64,000 nucleotides of DNA from Candidula unifasciata (Eukaryota > Mollusca > Gastropoda > Stylommatophora > Geomitridae): positions 130,828 through 194,827 of the forward strand of contig CAJHNH020000807.1 of the NCBI GenBank assembly GCA_905116865.2. Reading direction: 5' to 3'. A program made the translations under genes and the position numbers. Below are positions 53,430-63,394 of this stretch, piece after piece (positions within the stretch are counted from its first letter, which is position 1; every line of letters begins with the position of its first letter). The notes under the pieces are model-generated. The model saw only the letters and a list, made by a program, of their open reading frames with translations, made no database searches and was not told where the DNA came from.

Positions 53430-54495
53430 AAGAAGAAAAAGAAGCAGAAGAAGAAGAAGAAGAAGAAGAAGAAGAAGAAGAAGAAGAAGAAGAAGAAGAA
53501 GAAGAAGAAGAAGAAGAAGAAGAAGAAGAAGAAGAAGAAGAAGAAGAAAAAGAAGCAGCAGCAGCAGCAGAGACAGAGGCAGGGGCAGGGGCAGGGGCAG
53601 GAGAAGGAGGAGAAGGAGAAGGAGGAGGAAAAGAAGGAGGAGAAGAAGGAGGAGAAGAAGGAGGGGGAGAAGGAGGGGGAGAAGAAGGAGGAGAAGAAGG
53701 AGGAGAAGAAGGAGGGGGAGAAGGAGGGGGAGAAGGAGGGGGAAAAGAAGGAGGAGAAGAAGGAGGAGAAGAAGGAGGGGGAGAAGGAGGGAGAGAAGCA
53801 GGGGGAGAAGCAGGAGGAGAAGGAGGGGGAGAAGGAAGGGGAAGAAGGAGGGGAGAAGGAGGGGGAAAAGGAGGGGGAGGAGGGGGAGAAGGGGGAGAAG
53901 GAGGGGGAGAAGGGGGAGAAGGGGGAGAAGGGGGAGACGGGGGAGAAGGGGGAGAAGGAGGGGGAGAAAGAGGGGGAGCAAGAGGGGAGAAAGAGAGGGA
54001 GAAAGAGGGGGAGAAAAAGGGGGAGAAAGAGGGGGAGAAAGAAGGGGAGAAAATGGGGAGAAAGAGGGGGAGAAAGAAGGGGAGAAAGAGGGGGAGAAAG
54101 AGGGGGAGAAGAGGAGGGGAAGAGGAGGAGGAGAGGAGGAGGAGAGGAGGAGGAGAGGAGAGGCAGGAGAGGAGAGGAAGGAGAGGAGAGGAGAGGAAGG
54201 AGAGGAGAGGAAGGAGAGGAGAGGAAGGAGAGGAGAGGAAGGAGAGGAAGGAGAGGAGAGGAGAGGAAGGAGAGGAGAGGAAGGAGAGGAGAGGAAGGAG
54301 AGGAGAGGAAAGGAGAGGAGAGGAGAGGAAGGAGAGGAGAGAAGGAGAGGAGAGGAAGGAGAGGAGAGGAAGGAGAGGAGAGGAAGGAGAGGAGACGAAG
54401 GAGAGGAGAGGAAGGAGAGGAGAGGAAGGAGAGGAGAGTGAGGAGAGGAGAGGGAGGAGAGGAGAGGGAGGAGAGGAGAGGGAGGAGAGGAAGCA
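53430..54495. repeat. GA-rich array of copy 2
   Basis: (GAA)~38, (GCA)5, GGGGCA x4, GGAGAAG units, then ~380 bp of GGAGAGGAGAGGAA-type 14-16-bp units (54115-54490). It ends with unique DNA at 54496. Confidence 0.97.
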
Positions 54496-54648
54496 TTCTC
54501 GTCAATACAATAAATGTTAGTAGGTGTATTTACCTATGCAAAACACGTATATATGTATTCCTACGTGGGCGTACACACGTGCGTGTGTCTGTACCCGGCC
54601 ACGCGTTGATGTGGCCCAGAATGGTAAACTGGAAAAGACAGAAAATAC

Positions 54649-54940
54649 CTCTCAGCTAACAGTGTCTGTCATAACTTCTCCCCTCTCTCTCTCTTCCCTC
54701 CTCCCCCCTCTCCCCTCTCCCAGTCATATCTAATTCTCCGAAGGATTGAAAAATCATCATCTGGCGAAATATTAAAAAAGAAATAGTTGAGAAATTAGAA
54801 CTTTAAAACAATGTTTTGAGCTCTCTCAGTTAACAATGTCTGACATAAACACCCCTCACCCCTTAAACATAATCATATCATCCTCTCTGAAGAATGGTAA
54901 AGTCATGGCCTGTCGAAATATTGTAATTAAATTGAGCTTG
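54649..54940. repeat. ~175-bp tandem duplication, diverged
   Basis: CTCTCAGCTAACAGTGTCTG (54652) and CTCTCAGTTAACAATGTCTG (54823) begin two copies that share AATCATATC-like and GCGAAATATT/TCGAAATATT ends. A third weak copy of the start, TTAGTTAACTGTTTCTGTC, lies at 55408. Confidence 0.8.
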
Positions 54941-55045
54941 TCATCCGTGTCAACCCAGACTAAAATGGGTAGCATTAATCGGTGCTGAGAAGTAAATGTG
55001 TCCAGTGTAAAAGCTACCACATCACCCATCCAGTACAAGTATTAC
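54940..55045 (+). mobile_element. SINE-B/A body fragment
   Basis: GTCAACCCAGACTAAAATGG, then GAGAAGTAAATGTGTCCAGT, then ACCACATCACCCATCCAGTA match the shared A/B body. Confidence 0.65.
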
Positions 55046-55124
55046 TGCTACCACTACCACCACCACCTTCACACACACACACACACTGACACACAAATGT
55101 CATTACTATCTGTGTAGGTCGGTG

Positions 55125-55177
55125 TAGCCAGAGGAGTTAGCGACGCATGCTGTCGCCACGGACTGTTTAGTTAATTT

Positions 55178-55217
<40 letters not shown>
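55125..55217 (-). mobile_element. SINE-J fragment with C38 run
   Basis: GACGCATGCTGTCGCCACGG, then ACTGTTTAG and TAATTTTGCC resemble the SINE-J middle (GTTGTCGCCACGACTG). It ends in 38 C at 55180-55217. Confidence 0.55.
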
Positions 55218-55228
<11 letters not shown>

Positions 55229-55431
55229 TGTATCACCTAACCAGTAATGGAACTCACAGTAATATTTAGTGATTTGAAAAAAGTACACTATACTCACAAA
55301 TAGCGGAGAAAAATACCCCGCACCCGTCATCTCTCCCTCTCCAAAGGGACAATTTTTAATTGTTTTTATCATCCGTGTCCACCCAAACTAAACTGGACTG
55401 TAAGCCGCCTTAGTTAACTGTTTCTGTCATC

Positions 55432-55668
55432 ACCGAAAATTTGTGATCAAGTGAAGCGTCGCGGTAAGGCTAATTGGGACTTTACTGAAATCGGATGTCT
55501 TTGGTCGAAGGGCGCAGATATCGCAGCCTAGCTGTAAACCACAACACAACTTGCCAACCGCCTTTTTAAGGGAAAAGGAAAAATTATCACCCAGCGGGGA
55601 ATCGAACACCAATCACCCGCGTGAAGAGCGGAATACTTACAACTGTACTACCGAAGAACTGGTCGTGT
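55432..55668 (-). mobile_element. Possible tRNA-derived SINE, single copy
   Basis: The minus strand has a tRNA-like head (AGTTCTTCGGTAGTACAG) and the B-box GTGTTCGATTCCCC, followed by a non-tRNA body. No second copy is seen in the window. Confidence 0.45.
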
Positions 55669-55669
55669 G

Positions 55670-56270
55670 CATAACAAACGTAGACCAATCCAGACAGTTC
55701 AACTCCGCCGCCATTTGCAACGCACAGTAGTATTGTAAAAAAAAAACGAAATTAAAAAAAATGGGGAAAACAAAGCATACTCATGAACTGACAGCTATAG
55801 CACCCGTGCTTTTTGCGACACTGCTATATAACAATCCGCGCGTATTCGAATGCAATGCTGTGTGACAATATGAAAGAAATAGTTGGAGACGTGTCAGCAG
55901 ATTGACGTACATGTGTAACGTGTGTAGCGGGGCTGCCAATGGGATGTGTTTAAAAACCCAAGCTAAGGTGGGAAAAAAAGCAAAACTTTAAAAAAAAAAA
56001 AAAAAATTAAAGAACATGAAAATAAAAAGCCAAGATTGATAAAAAGTATAACATTTATAAAAACGACAGGAACAATTTATCCACTGTTATGTGAGTATAT
56101 AATGTGGGAGAAAAAAAGGATACACTAAAACAACAAAGTAAACAACGCTGCCAAATGTGAATCCAAAGCGTCATCTCCAGCAGTCAAAGGTAGCCAATCA
56201 ACAAAAAAAAAAAAACAAATCCGGGCCGTCAACGAAACAATGATTTGACCCTTGCTGGAGCTAGGTCGTT
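55670..56270. other. Unassigned A-rich DNA
   Basis: Several A runs (55736, 55991, 56203). No gene seen. Confidence 0.4.
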
Positions 56271-56274
56271 CATG

Positions 56275-56385
56275 GTTTGTGCGATTTTATGACATAAAAA
56301 CATGCTTTAAGTCAAAAGCAACGCTGAGTGAAATTTTAAAAGCAATCGTGTCAGTAGTTTCCGAGTATATAGTTAACAGACTCGG
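56275..56385 (-). mobile_element. Helitron-like 5'-end fragment
   Basis: On the minus strand TATACTCGGAAACTACTGAC and then TTTAAAATTTCACTCAGCG parallel the left end at 50336 (TAGACTCGGAAACCACTGAAC, GAGATTTTCAGG). No 3' end found. Confidence 0.45.
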
Positions 56386-56437
56386 AAAATTAAACTTTTT
56401 ATTAACTTAAGATTGTACATGTTTATGTGTATCTATG

Positions 56438-56502
<65 letters not shown>
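56438..56502. repeat. (TA)n microsatellite
   Basis: About 31 TA units. Confidence 0.97.
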
Positions 56503-56507
<5 letters not shown>

Positions 56508-56635
56508 GGGTGTGTATATAGATAATGTGTACCGGACCCCCTTCCCAACAATCATCACCAAGTACTAGAGTACATTGTTTCTGCAAATTAGCACTTCTCA
56601 GGCAGCATTTTTGGCACTAGGAAACTAGACCACAA

Positions 56636-56983
56636 TTATAAACAATATTTGCTTTCAGTAGGTTGAACGTCGTCGAATTTTTGTTTTGTTTTCATAAATG
56701 GAAGGGCGGATGCCTCATTTTCATTAATTTCAATATTTACCCCATTTTTTAAGAATTTAGTATTTACATCACTATCTGTCAGAACCCTGTGGGTACAGTC
56801 ATGTGGCTGAGTAGACAATAAAGACGGTGTAACGTATTCAGGGTACATCCTAGAGTTGACACAAAGGTCAGTAACGTGACTGACCACGTATGTGCTGTTT
56901 ACAACGGCGATTCTAGCGTTCAGAAGAGACCACTTGAAGACTACAAGTAAGAGTAAACTCTTTTTCGAGCAGGTTCTTGTCAT
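56636..56983 (-). CDS. Unrecognised 115-codon open frame with hydrophobic start
   Basis: It starts MTRTCSKKSLLLLVVFKWSL, a possible signal peptide or anchor (basic n-region, hydrophobic core about 9-16). An NST sequon follows at about residue 29. The rest is polar with scattered Cys, and it ends SKYCL. It is not made of simple repeats and overlaps no SINE or LINE I recognise, which sets it apart from most frames here. It could be a single small secreted protein, a first exon or chance. Confidence 0.25.
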   Translation of the reverse strand: MTRTCSKKSLLLLVVFKWSLLNARIAVVNSTYVVSHVTDLCVNSRMYPEYVTPSLLSTQPHDCTHRVLTDSDVNTKFLKNGVNIEINENEASALPFMKTKQKFDDVQPTESKYCL

Positions 56984-56989
56984 GCTAGT

Positions 56990-58095
56990 TCCATGACCTT
57001 ACTGAGCGATTTAACCGGTCAAAAGTCACGAGGTGAGAGGACACAGGGGATTGACGTGTAGACCTTCAGACCGAGAGGACGCGTTAGTAGGACAGAGTTA
57101 GGATATTAGAGTAAGTATATTACTTTAGCTACTGCATTGTTGATTTCCAGTGTTATAGGATAGCAGAGTAATTTCTGTTAAGTTTTGTTGATCATTTAAA
57201 TTTGTTAAATACATGTGCTGAGAGATAATTTCTAACTTTGTCACACTGATCCTGCGCTCGACAGAGGCTCTGACATTCTGGTAGATCAGTGTAAAGATAG
57301 GAAAGAATGTCCCGCGCTAAGATGTGGTTGGCGCATTCGAGATTGCCCGTGGAACGAACTTTGAGAGCGATGCGATTGTTAGGCACAGTTGGCTAGAGGG
57401 TCCATGCAACATGTTGCCATACAGCATTAAACTATCTGTTGTAATATTTGTACTCGCATTAAAGATTGTCATGTGTGCCCTGTGTGCGTTCGGGTCCAGT
57501 GTGTGTCAAAGTTAGTTTGTCTGTCATAGGCCCAGCTACGAGCCACGGACCAACAAGGTCACCCAGAGGTCTTTGACACTATCTTTAATAGTTTACTTTG
57601 AATCAGTCAAGAAAACGAATCATACACACGCAACATCTAAAACTCTCAGTTAACACACAAGAGGAACAGCAATGAAATGAATGTAATTAGAAGAACGAAT
57701 GTTTTCGAGTTAAAAAAAAACAAAAAACAGAACCAGTCTTAAATCTCTAGAAACTACTTGGCTGCTTCAGACGGGAGAAAACAGTTTGACAGAAATGTTT
57801 TGAAAAATCCACTGAGCGCAGCTTCCTGTTTTAATTCAATAACTAATTACCTGATCACGATTAGAGGCTTTTGTAACTTGATAAAATTGCGTTCTGGGTA
57901 CAGGGAGAGCGCTGATGTCGATTTCTGCTATTGGCGGGGAATATTAAATAATTACTTTCTAATCTGCCAGTTTTTTTTTTATTTTCTTGCTAATTTCTTC
58001 TCTAGACATTTGAGTTGTGACACAAAATGCTCGTATTATCGTGTTTCGCATTTGAAGATTGTATCCTGTTATTCCTTTATGGGATGCAATTTATA
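56990..58095. other. Unassigned DNA
   Basis: Frames of 60-112 codons without signature. A few bases before 58128 resemble the SINE-D start. Confidence 0.4.
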
Positions 58096-58124
58096 GTTAT
58101 TTTGAAGCCCACCCTGGTTTTTTG
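58096..58124 (+). mobile_element. SINE-D 5' fragment
   Basis: TTATTTTGAAGCCCACCCTG then a direct switch to the ACAT/CAGA array. Confidence 0.6.
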
Positions 58125-58127
58125 CAT

Positions 58128-58141
58128 ACTTACATACATAC

Positions 58142-58228
<87 letters not shown>

Positions 58229-58229
58229 T
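58128..58229. repeat. (CATA)n, (CA)n, (CAGA)n array
   Basis: ACATACAT-rich, then about 15 CAGA units. Confidence 0.97.
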
Positions 58230-58343
58230 TTGAAAAAAGGCTGTAAAAGTTTAAGTCTTCTTACACATGTAACAGAAACTTTGGGGCTGTTTTGTCTGTC
58301 TGTTGTTTTTTGTTTTTGTTTTTTTGTCTCTGCCTGCCTTAAG

Positions 58344-58642
58344 GTAAAGGTAAAGTCGGGAGATGTGAACCAGCGTCATTGCACACGGTTATAAACCATA
58401 AGTGCTCTGCCACCAGTATGGACGGCTGATAAGAATTGTCCGCCTGTGTTGCCGTTCGAACGTAACTCTGTAGCTACAGCGGCGTTCCTCTATTTACCCT
58501 AGAGTGTCAACTTTGGTACCCATTTCCTAGAGACTGGGTGAGCCCCGGCAACCGCCCGGTTTCGATCACCGACCGTGGGCTGCAGCGAGTCGCAGCTGGA
58601 TTTGAAAGCGAGCGTCTTATCGACTGCGCTAAAGCGGCCCCT
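58344..58642 (-). mobile_element. SINE-F copy
   Basis: Collinear with 19038-19341: AAGTCGGGAGATGTGAACCA, TAAACCATAAGTGCTCTGCC, GGGTGAGCCCCGGCAACCGC and the head GACTGCGCTAAAGCGGCCCC. Confidence 0.85.
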
Positions 58643-59275
58643 GCTTTGCCTGACTATTTACCTACCTGTCTGCCCTGCAAGTTTGCGTGCTTTAAATGAC
58701 TTTCTGTCCATCTGTCTGTCAGGCCTGCCCTGTCTTGCATGCCTATCTGCATGTGTGCCTATATGTCTACCAGTTTGCCGCTCTGTTTGTCTGCCTGTTC
58801 TGTCTGTCTTACTATCAGTCCTCGTGTCAGTCTCGATGGGCAGATACAATGTTTTTTTTTTTTCCCGCTCTATTGCTAACGATGTTAATATACCTAAGTT
58901 TGTTTTATAAGGGGCCTCGGTGATGTAGCCACTAGACACTATGTCCAAAGTGTATCTGTCTTTCTGTCTGCATGTCTGATTCTGTCTGCGTGTCTGACTG
59001 CGTGTATGTCTGTCTGTCTGCCTGCCTGCCTGTCTGCCTGCCTGCCTGTCTGCCTGTCTGCCTGCCTATTTGCGTGCACTATTGAGAAAAAAAATTAGAG
59101 CTATATTTTATAGACCTAGGAGCCAAGATCATATTTAAAAACAATGTCGCCTCGATAATGTAGCCGCTAGACACACTATCAAAGTCTGTATTGTCTGTAG
59201 TCAGCTTATCTGTCTGTCTATTTGAATCCTTTATGTCTGTCTGCCTGTGTGTCTGCGTGCGTGCACGCACTACTG
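58643..59275. repeat. Degenerate CTGT/CTGC repeat with duplicated SINE-B pieces
   Basis: TCTGTCTG/TGCCTGCC mixture. GATGTAGCCACTAGACAC (58922) and AATGTAGCCGCTAGACAC (59156) show that a SINE-B head fragment plus CTGT tract is repeated at ~235 bp. Confidence 0.8.
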
Positions 59276-59279
59276 GCCA

Positions 59280-59318
59280 TATAAGTTTGAGCTATATTTT
59301 AACCTTTACTTTAACGTC

Positions 59319-59351
<33 letters not shown>

Positions 59352-59432
59352 TCGGCTCCATCAGAACCTGAACCCAGGACTTTCGGATCTGAACACGAGC
59401 GTCTAGCCGTTACACCACAGCGGCTCCCAAGC
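59280..59432 (-). mobile_element. SINE-B head with G21 run
   Basis: CAGAACCTGAACCCAGGACT, CGGATCTGAACACGAGCGTC and TAGCCGTTACACCACAGCGG form a SINE-B tRNA-like head (inverted). A 21-G run (59330-59350) stands where the body should be. Confidence 0.75.
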
Positions 59433-59454
59433 TTTTACTTTAACGTCATGTAAC

Positions 59455-59690
59455 ATTGTGATGTTGGCATCTGAGTCTTAGAGGTTTCGAATGCGCTTCT
59501 TAATGCCGGGTTCGATTCCAGCTGTGGGCCTTGCGCCGGTTTCTACAGTGGCATCGAGAAGCTGACCGTCCAGAAATAAATGGCAAACTACTGGACGTAA
59601 AATTGCCTAGAAAAACTACAAGAGCCAAAAAAATACAGGGGTTGGTTCTTCAACGTTCTGTAACATTGTTGTGTACGTCTCCCGTTCACT
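59455..59690 (+). mobile_element. SINE-I copy, near full length
   Basis: Head with B-box GGGTTCGATTCC, AGAAGCTGACCGTCCAG, AATGGCAAACTACTGGACG, GGGGTTGGTTCTTCAACG and TTCTGTAAC. Confidence 0.85.
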
Positions 59691-59749
59691 GATTCCAATT
59701 ATTAAAAAAGCCACCTGGCTTCTGTAACTGTTCTGTACTCAGTTTAAAC

Positions 59750-59807
59750 CAGTGTTCTTCATCTAGTGGACCGCAGGAGTAAAAAAAAAAAAGATCGAAG
59801 AGCACTG
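59750..59807. mobile_element. hAT-type MITE, 58 bp
   Basis: Termini CAGTGTTCTTC and (inverted right end) CAGTGCTCTTC. 8-bp flanks GTTTAAAC (59742-59749) and GTTTAAAT (59808-59815). An A run of ~12 is in the middle. No coding. Confidence 0.75.
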
Positions 59808-60006
59808 GTTTAAATCACTGCCCATAACCTCTTTTTTTTCTCAAGTCTATGTTGAAAATGAAGTATACAGCTGATCTTTTCTCTCTGTAGTTTGAGTCTA
59901 GTCTCGAGTCTTATCTCTAGTGTCTCGTCTTGGAGGGGCATGTAACTTGTCATTTCGCTTTAGCATTGAGTATGTTTCAAGCACTAACGGTTACTGTAAG
60001 TAGTTT

Positions 60007-60420
60007 TTGGCCACATTTTATACTAAATCGCTTGACATGTTAAAAATGTTGTTACGTACTCAGTACCAGACTATAGAAAGTTCTAGTACGTCGATCTTGT
60101 TTACTGTCTATGCTCTTGCTGTGGTTCCCAACTGCGCCTCAGTGGCATCATTTTATTCATCATCTAGGTTGACAACTGACTGTTCATACAAGCTTCCAGA
60201 AGTGTTGAAAGGCGAGCTCTGCTACGCTGTCGTTAATTTCGCACATCAGTTCAAACACACTATTCTTTTGTCTAGGCTACTCAGCGATGTAGCACTACTT
60301 CACGACCAAACAGACGATGGTTCTAAAAACTGTTTCAACACAAAGAAACAAATACTTTCCTGCAAATTATACTTCAACTCAGCACCGCAGTGTAAAAGAG
60401 GATGTATGTATGTATGTTAG
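60007..60420 (+). other. 137-codon open frame, unrecognised
   Basis: Starts MATFYTKSLDMLKMLL. Mixed composition with no domain I can name, and its end runs into GTATGTATGT simple sequence and the next SINE. It may be chance. Listed because it is among the few longer frames not made of repeats. Confidence 0.15.
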
Positions 60421-60590
60421 TCATATCTGACCAGGACATCACACAAAGCGATAAACACCCGGTGACACAAAGTGCCACCATGCGGATGAGGACCACTCGT
60501 GAAGAGGTTCCAGAAAACTCTTTCAGTGGTTAGGCCATATATATGCCCCGGCTATATTCACAGCCCCGGCAAAAGCCAGAAGTAGGAAGA
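60418..60590 (-). mobile_element. SINE-D copy
   Basis: ACCAGGACATCACACAAAGC, GATGAGGACCACTCGTGAAG and AGCCCCGGCAAAAGCCAG. A 12-G run follows at 60600-60612. Confidence 0.8.
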
Positions 60591-60699
60591 AAAGGGGGAA
60601 GGGGGGGGGGGGCATGTCTTAAGGGACCTTTAACCCAGGTCTCGGTGCTTATAATGTATACCAAGGGGAAGTTTCTAGTACACATTTATTATCGGACTG

Positions 60700-60962
60700 T
60701 AGGCATGTAATCTTAGTGGATGCACCTGTCGTACCGCGATCAAAATCCACTGCTGGCGGCATTAATTTGTATCATGAAATGGGACGTCGCAGGTCGACAC
60801 AGCCTAAAATGGGTACCAGAATGTATGTCCTGGGACAGTAAAGACAACCGGTGTAATGCTTACCACATTACCCAGATAGTGCCGATTGGTCTGTGAAAAT
60901 TTGGGTGCTCTTTCTATTTGCCCGATACGCCTAGTGGGTAGAAAAGTGATCTTGGGTTTTTT
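60700..60962 (+). mobile_element. SINE-A copy
   Basis: Degraded head, then GACGTCGCAGGTCGACACAG, GGGACAGTAAAGACAACCGG and GTGCCGATTGGTCTGTGAAA, to GCCCGATACGCCTAG. Confidence 0.8.
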
Positions 60963-61084
60963 GATTTTCATGTTTGATGTCTCTGGTATAAGACTGCATG
61001 ACACCTAAATACAGTCAGAGAGTTTCATGTTTGATCTACTCGTAATTAGTGATTGTCGCTGGCCGGGAAAGTACATGACTCCCA

Positions 61085-61330
61085 TAAAGCGGAGGTAAAG
61101 GTGAAGGTGAGAGCATCGGCTTAATTGCACCGGGTTTTATCCCATATGGCTCAGAACAGCTAGTTGCCTACTGGGAGCGTCGCGAAGAGCACCACCACCG
61201 CAGCTCCGGCGACGACCCTCGTGTATCTTCGTAAAAAACTGCACTCGTGAACTGAACAGCCCGCCTTGAAACGATCCAACGACCACCTGAGAGCGAGGAA
61301 AACGGCTTGATTACTTCGCCATAGAGACCA
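61085..61330 (-). mobile_element. SINE-G copy, full length
   Basis: Minus strand: GTGGTCTCTATGGCGAAGTA head, CTCAGGTGGTCGTTGGATCG, TCGCGACGCTCCCAGTAGG and CCATATGGGATAAAACCCG. The head abuts a 40-C run (61335-61374). Confidence 0.7.
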
Positions 61331-61333
61331 CCC

Positions 61334-61334
<1 letters not shown>

Positions 61335-61374
<40 letters not shown>
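61335..61374. repeat. C40 homopolymer
   Basis: Forty consecutive C, followed shortly by an A run. Confidence 0.95.
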
Positions 61375-61376
<2 letters not shown>

Positions 61377-61379
61377 CGC

Positions 61380-61715
61380 TCCCATAAAAAAAAAAAAATA
61401 ATGAAGATCTAACTCTACACAAGTGTTGGAAGATACCGCGGAACGAGCAAGGAACACAAATAATTTGGTCTGGTCCTACCAAAGCAATGGCTGCACACTT
61501 CTTGATAAATACAGTTAAATAATCAAAAAGTTAATGTATGTAAATAAAAGTTATAGGGAAAAAACTCCACAATGGAGCATGTGCAGCAGGGATCTACCAA
61601 TCTTCAGTAGAAGTTATCCCTCGTCGACAAAAAGTTAACATAAAGTAACTGATAATTGACACGCCAGTTGCGCATCCAGCATACAGTGGTAAATTTATAT
61701 GTTCATAGAGTAATT
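61380..61715. other. Unassigned DNA
   Basis: No feature recognised. Confidence 0.4.
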
Positions 61716-61717
61716 AC

Positions 61718-61892
61718 TTGCTGCCGTGGTGTAGTGGCTAGTCGAATGCCTGGGGATCCGAAGGTCGTGTTTTAAGGTCCTAACAGAGCCTGACTAATCA
61801 AAAATATTTTTGCTCCCAGATCGACAAAGCGTTGAATGGGTAATAGGTTTAAGTCCTGGAAAGTAAACGCGACCGGCTTGATGCTGACCGTC
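61718..61892 (+). mobile_element. SINE-B copy, 3'-truncated
   Basis: CTGCCGTGGTGTAGTGGCTAG head with GGATCCGAAGGTCGTG. GCTCCCAGATCGACAAAGCG body. GGCTTGATGCTGACC is the last match. Confidence 0.8.
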
Positions 61893-62012
61893 AAATAGGG
61901 GGAGGAAGGTAAAAGGAAGGAGAAATTCGGAGATGGAGAACCGCTTCTGACAGTTGGAAACCATCTGTTGTGTTGGGTCCTGAATTTAGTTTCTACTACA
62001 CAAAACTTGGGA

Positions 62013-62285
62013 GTCACCGTGGCGGAGCAGCTAGACATTCGTCGCGGCTAGAAAGGTCGTGGGTTCGCACCCTGGTTGAGCCGGATTTTTTTTCAAAAAT
62101 GACCTTGGCTCTCAGCCCGACCCAGCCTTGAGTGGGTACTGGGTGCAGTTCTGGGAAGTAAAGGCGGCCAGCATGATGTTGACTACATCACCCATCTTGT
62201 GCCGATTGATCTATAAAAATATAGGTCTAGCCCTATATGCCCTATACGCCTAAAGACGTGGAAAAGTGTCCTTGACTTTTTCCAT
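62013..62285 (+). mobile_element. SINE-B copy, full length reference
   Basis: Head CACCGTGGCGGAGCAGCTAG with B-box GTGGGTTCGCACCC. Then TTGGCTCTCAGCCCGACCC, GGGAAGTAAAGGCGGCCAGC, GTGCCGATTGATCTATAAAA and GGTCTAGCCCTATATGCCC. Confidence 0.9.
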
Positions 62286-62289
62286 TTCT

Positions 62290-62665
62290 TCTTGTTTACA
62301 CTAAACGTCACCATGATGCGGGTTTATGTCAGATCATTAGGTATACTGAAAATATGATTTAACGCAGTTTATCAATGAATTATGTGTAGTGAATTGTCAC
62401 AGAAGTGGTGGTACAGGCAACACTACATCTGCACTTCTTACATCAGAGAGAAAACACACGTTTCATTATTACAGCACTGAGTACTATTTGTTGGAGCTTC
62501 CACTCTAAGACAAAATGAGAGAAGAATAGAATTGAATGCCAGACCTCTAAATTTAAAAAAATAAGTATCCCAGCCACGTAAAAATCTCGATTTCTTCCAG
62601 ACTGCGTGAATATCCCTTACTGCAACAACAACAACAAAATTGATATTACTAGATGTTTTTACCAC
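62290..62665. other. Unassigned DNA
   Basis: (CAA)5 at 62621-62635. No gene seen. Confidence 0.4.
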
Positions 62666-62669
62666 TTTT

Positions 62670-62870
62670 GCCCTGGGAAAATAGGGAGGTGGGGGAGGGG
62701 GGGGGGGGGGGCTTTAGGGCTTTGACTCCAAGGATTTAAGGTCGCATAGCTAGTACTATCACCAACGACTGCAGGTTATGATTTCATTTTTGGCCCCGAC
62801 AGCTAGGATTAGAATCGGGGTCTTGCGCATGGGCGCCCAGACGTTCTAACCGTTCGACCGGCCGCCCCTC
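62670..62870 (-). mobile_element. SINE-J copy with poly-G tract
   Basis: G-rich tract (62680-62711), then TTAGGGCTTTGACTCCAAGG, TTTGGCCCCGACAGCTAGG and a tRNA-like head GTTCTAACCGTTCGACCGGCC. Confidence 0.7.
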
Positions 62871-62875
62871 GAATA

Positions 62876-62925
62876 TTCTTTACAGACCTCACAAACCAAC
62901 CCTAGCAATTACTGACTGCGCATGC
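62876..62925 (-). mobile_element. SINE-I 3' fragment
   Basis: TTCTTTACAGACCTCACAAAC and CAACCCTAGCAATTACTG match the inverse of the SINE-I tail. Confidence 0.5.
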
Positions 62926-62929
62926 GTGT

Positions 62930-63390
62930 CAATTTCCTTCTCCGGACTGCTTCCTGAATAGTTGACATTCCGAGGATACAATACCTAAACATTGAGGGCA
63001 GACCAACAAGGGAGATCTCAGATTCCCCGTTCAACCTTTGAAGAAGTTATAACTAGGGCACCCGTAATGGCAGCACGGGTCGGATGTAACCGTCAGTCTC
63101 CTACGGGTAAGGAATTGATTTTTGGCTGAGGTTTTACAGGACAATTTTACGTTTTTTTTTTTTTTTAAGTGTTAAATAATGTTTTCTCGTTGTTTATTTA
63201 AAAAATGCAGACAGAGAGTAACTCGACAATGTGGTTAATGCACATTAACGTAAAGGATCAATTTTTGTGCTTCGTTATAATTTTATGTAAATCTGTAGTA
63301 ATGCATTATTTGAGTTTTGTAGTTTGCCATTGCGCGCCGAAAGTTTGAAACTAGTACCATTAATCATTCCTAGTCGTCCAATGTTGAATG
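62930..63390. other. Unassigned DNA
   Basis: T run at 63151-63166. GTAGTTTGCCATTGCGCGCC at 63319 may be another SINE-I scrap. Confidence 0.4.
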
Positions 63391-63394
63391 TAAT

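Larger units (their letters stand above)
52240..54495. repeat. ~890-bp segment in tandem, each with GA-rich expansion
   Basis: The ~300-bp unique part starting AGACTTTAGGCATGATGTGC occurs at 52240 and 53131 and ends at CCGTCCAGAAGAAG in both (52532, 53421). Each is followed by (GAA)n, (GCA)n, GGGGCAGGGGCA and then GGAGAA-type DNA. Divergence is only a few percent in the unique part. All 100-400-codon frames here are artefacts of purine-rich repeats. Confidence 0.95.

Noticed and set aside
52483..54659. Open frames of 190-419 codons (Arg-, Glu/Gly-, Ser/Pro-rich)
   Set aside because: Artefacts of purine-rich arrays, open simultaneously in several frames and both strands.
60007..60420. Retrotransposon pol (RNase H-like) fragment
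   Set aside because: I looked for TDH, LAVV-W-like and catalytic motifs and found none convincing.
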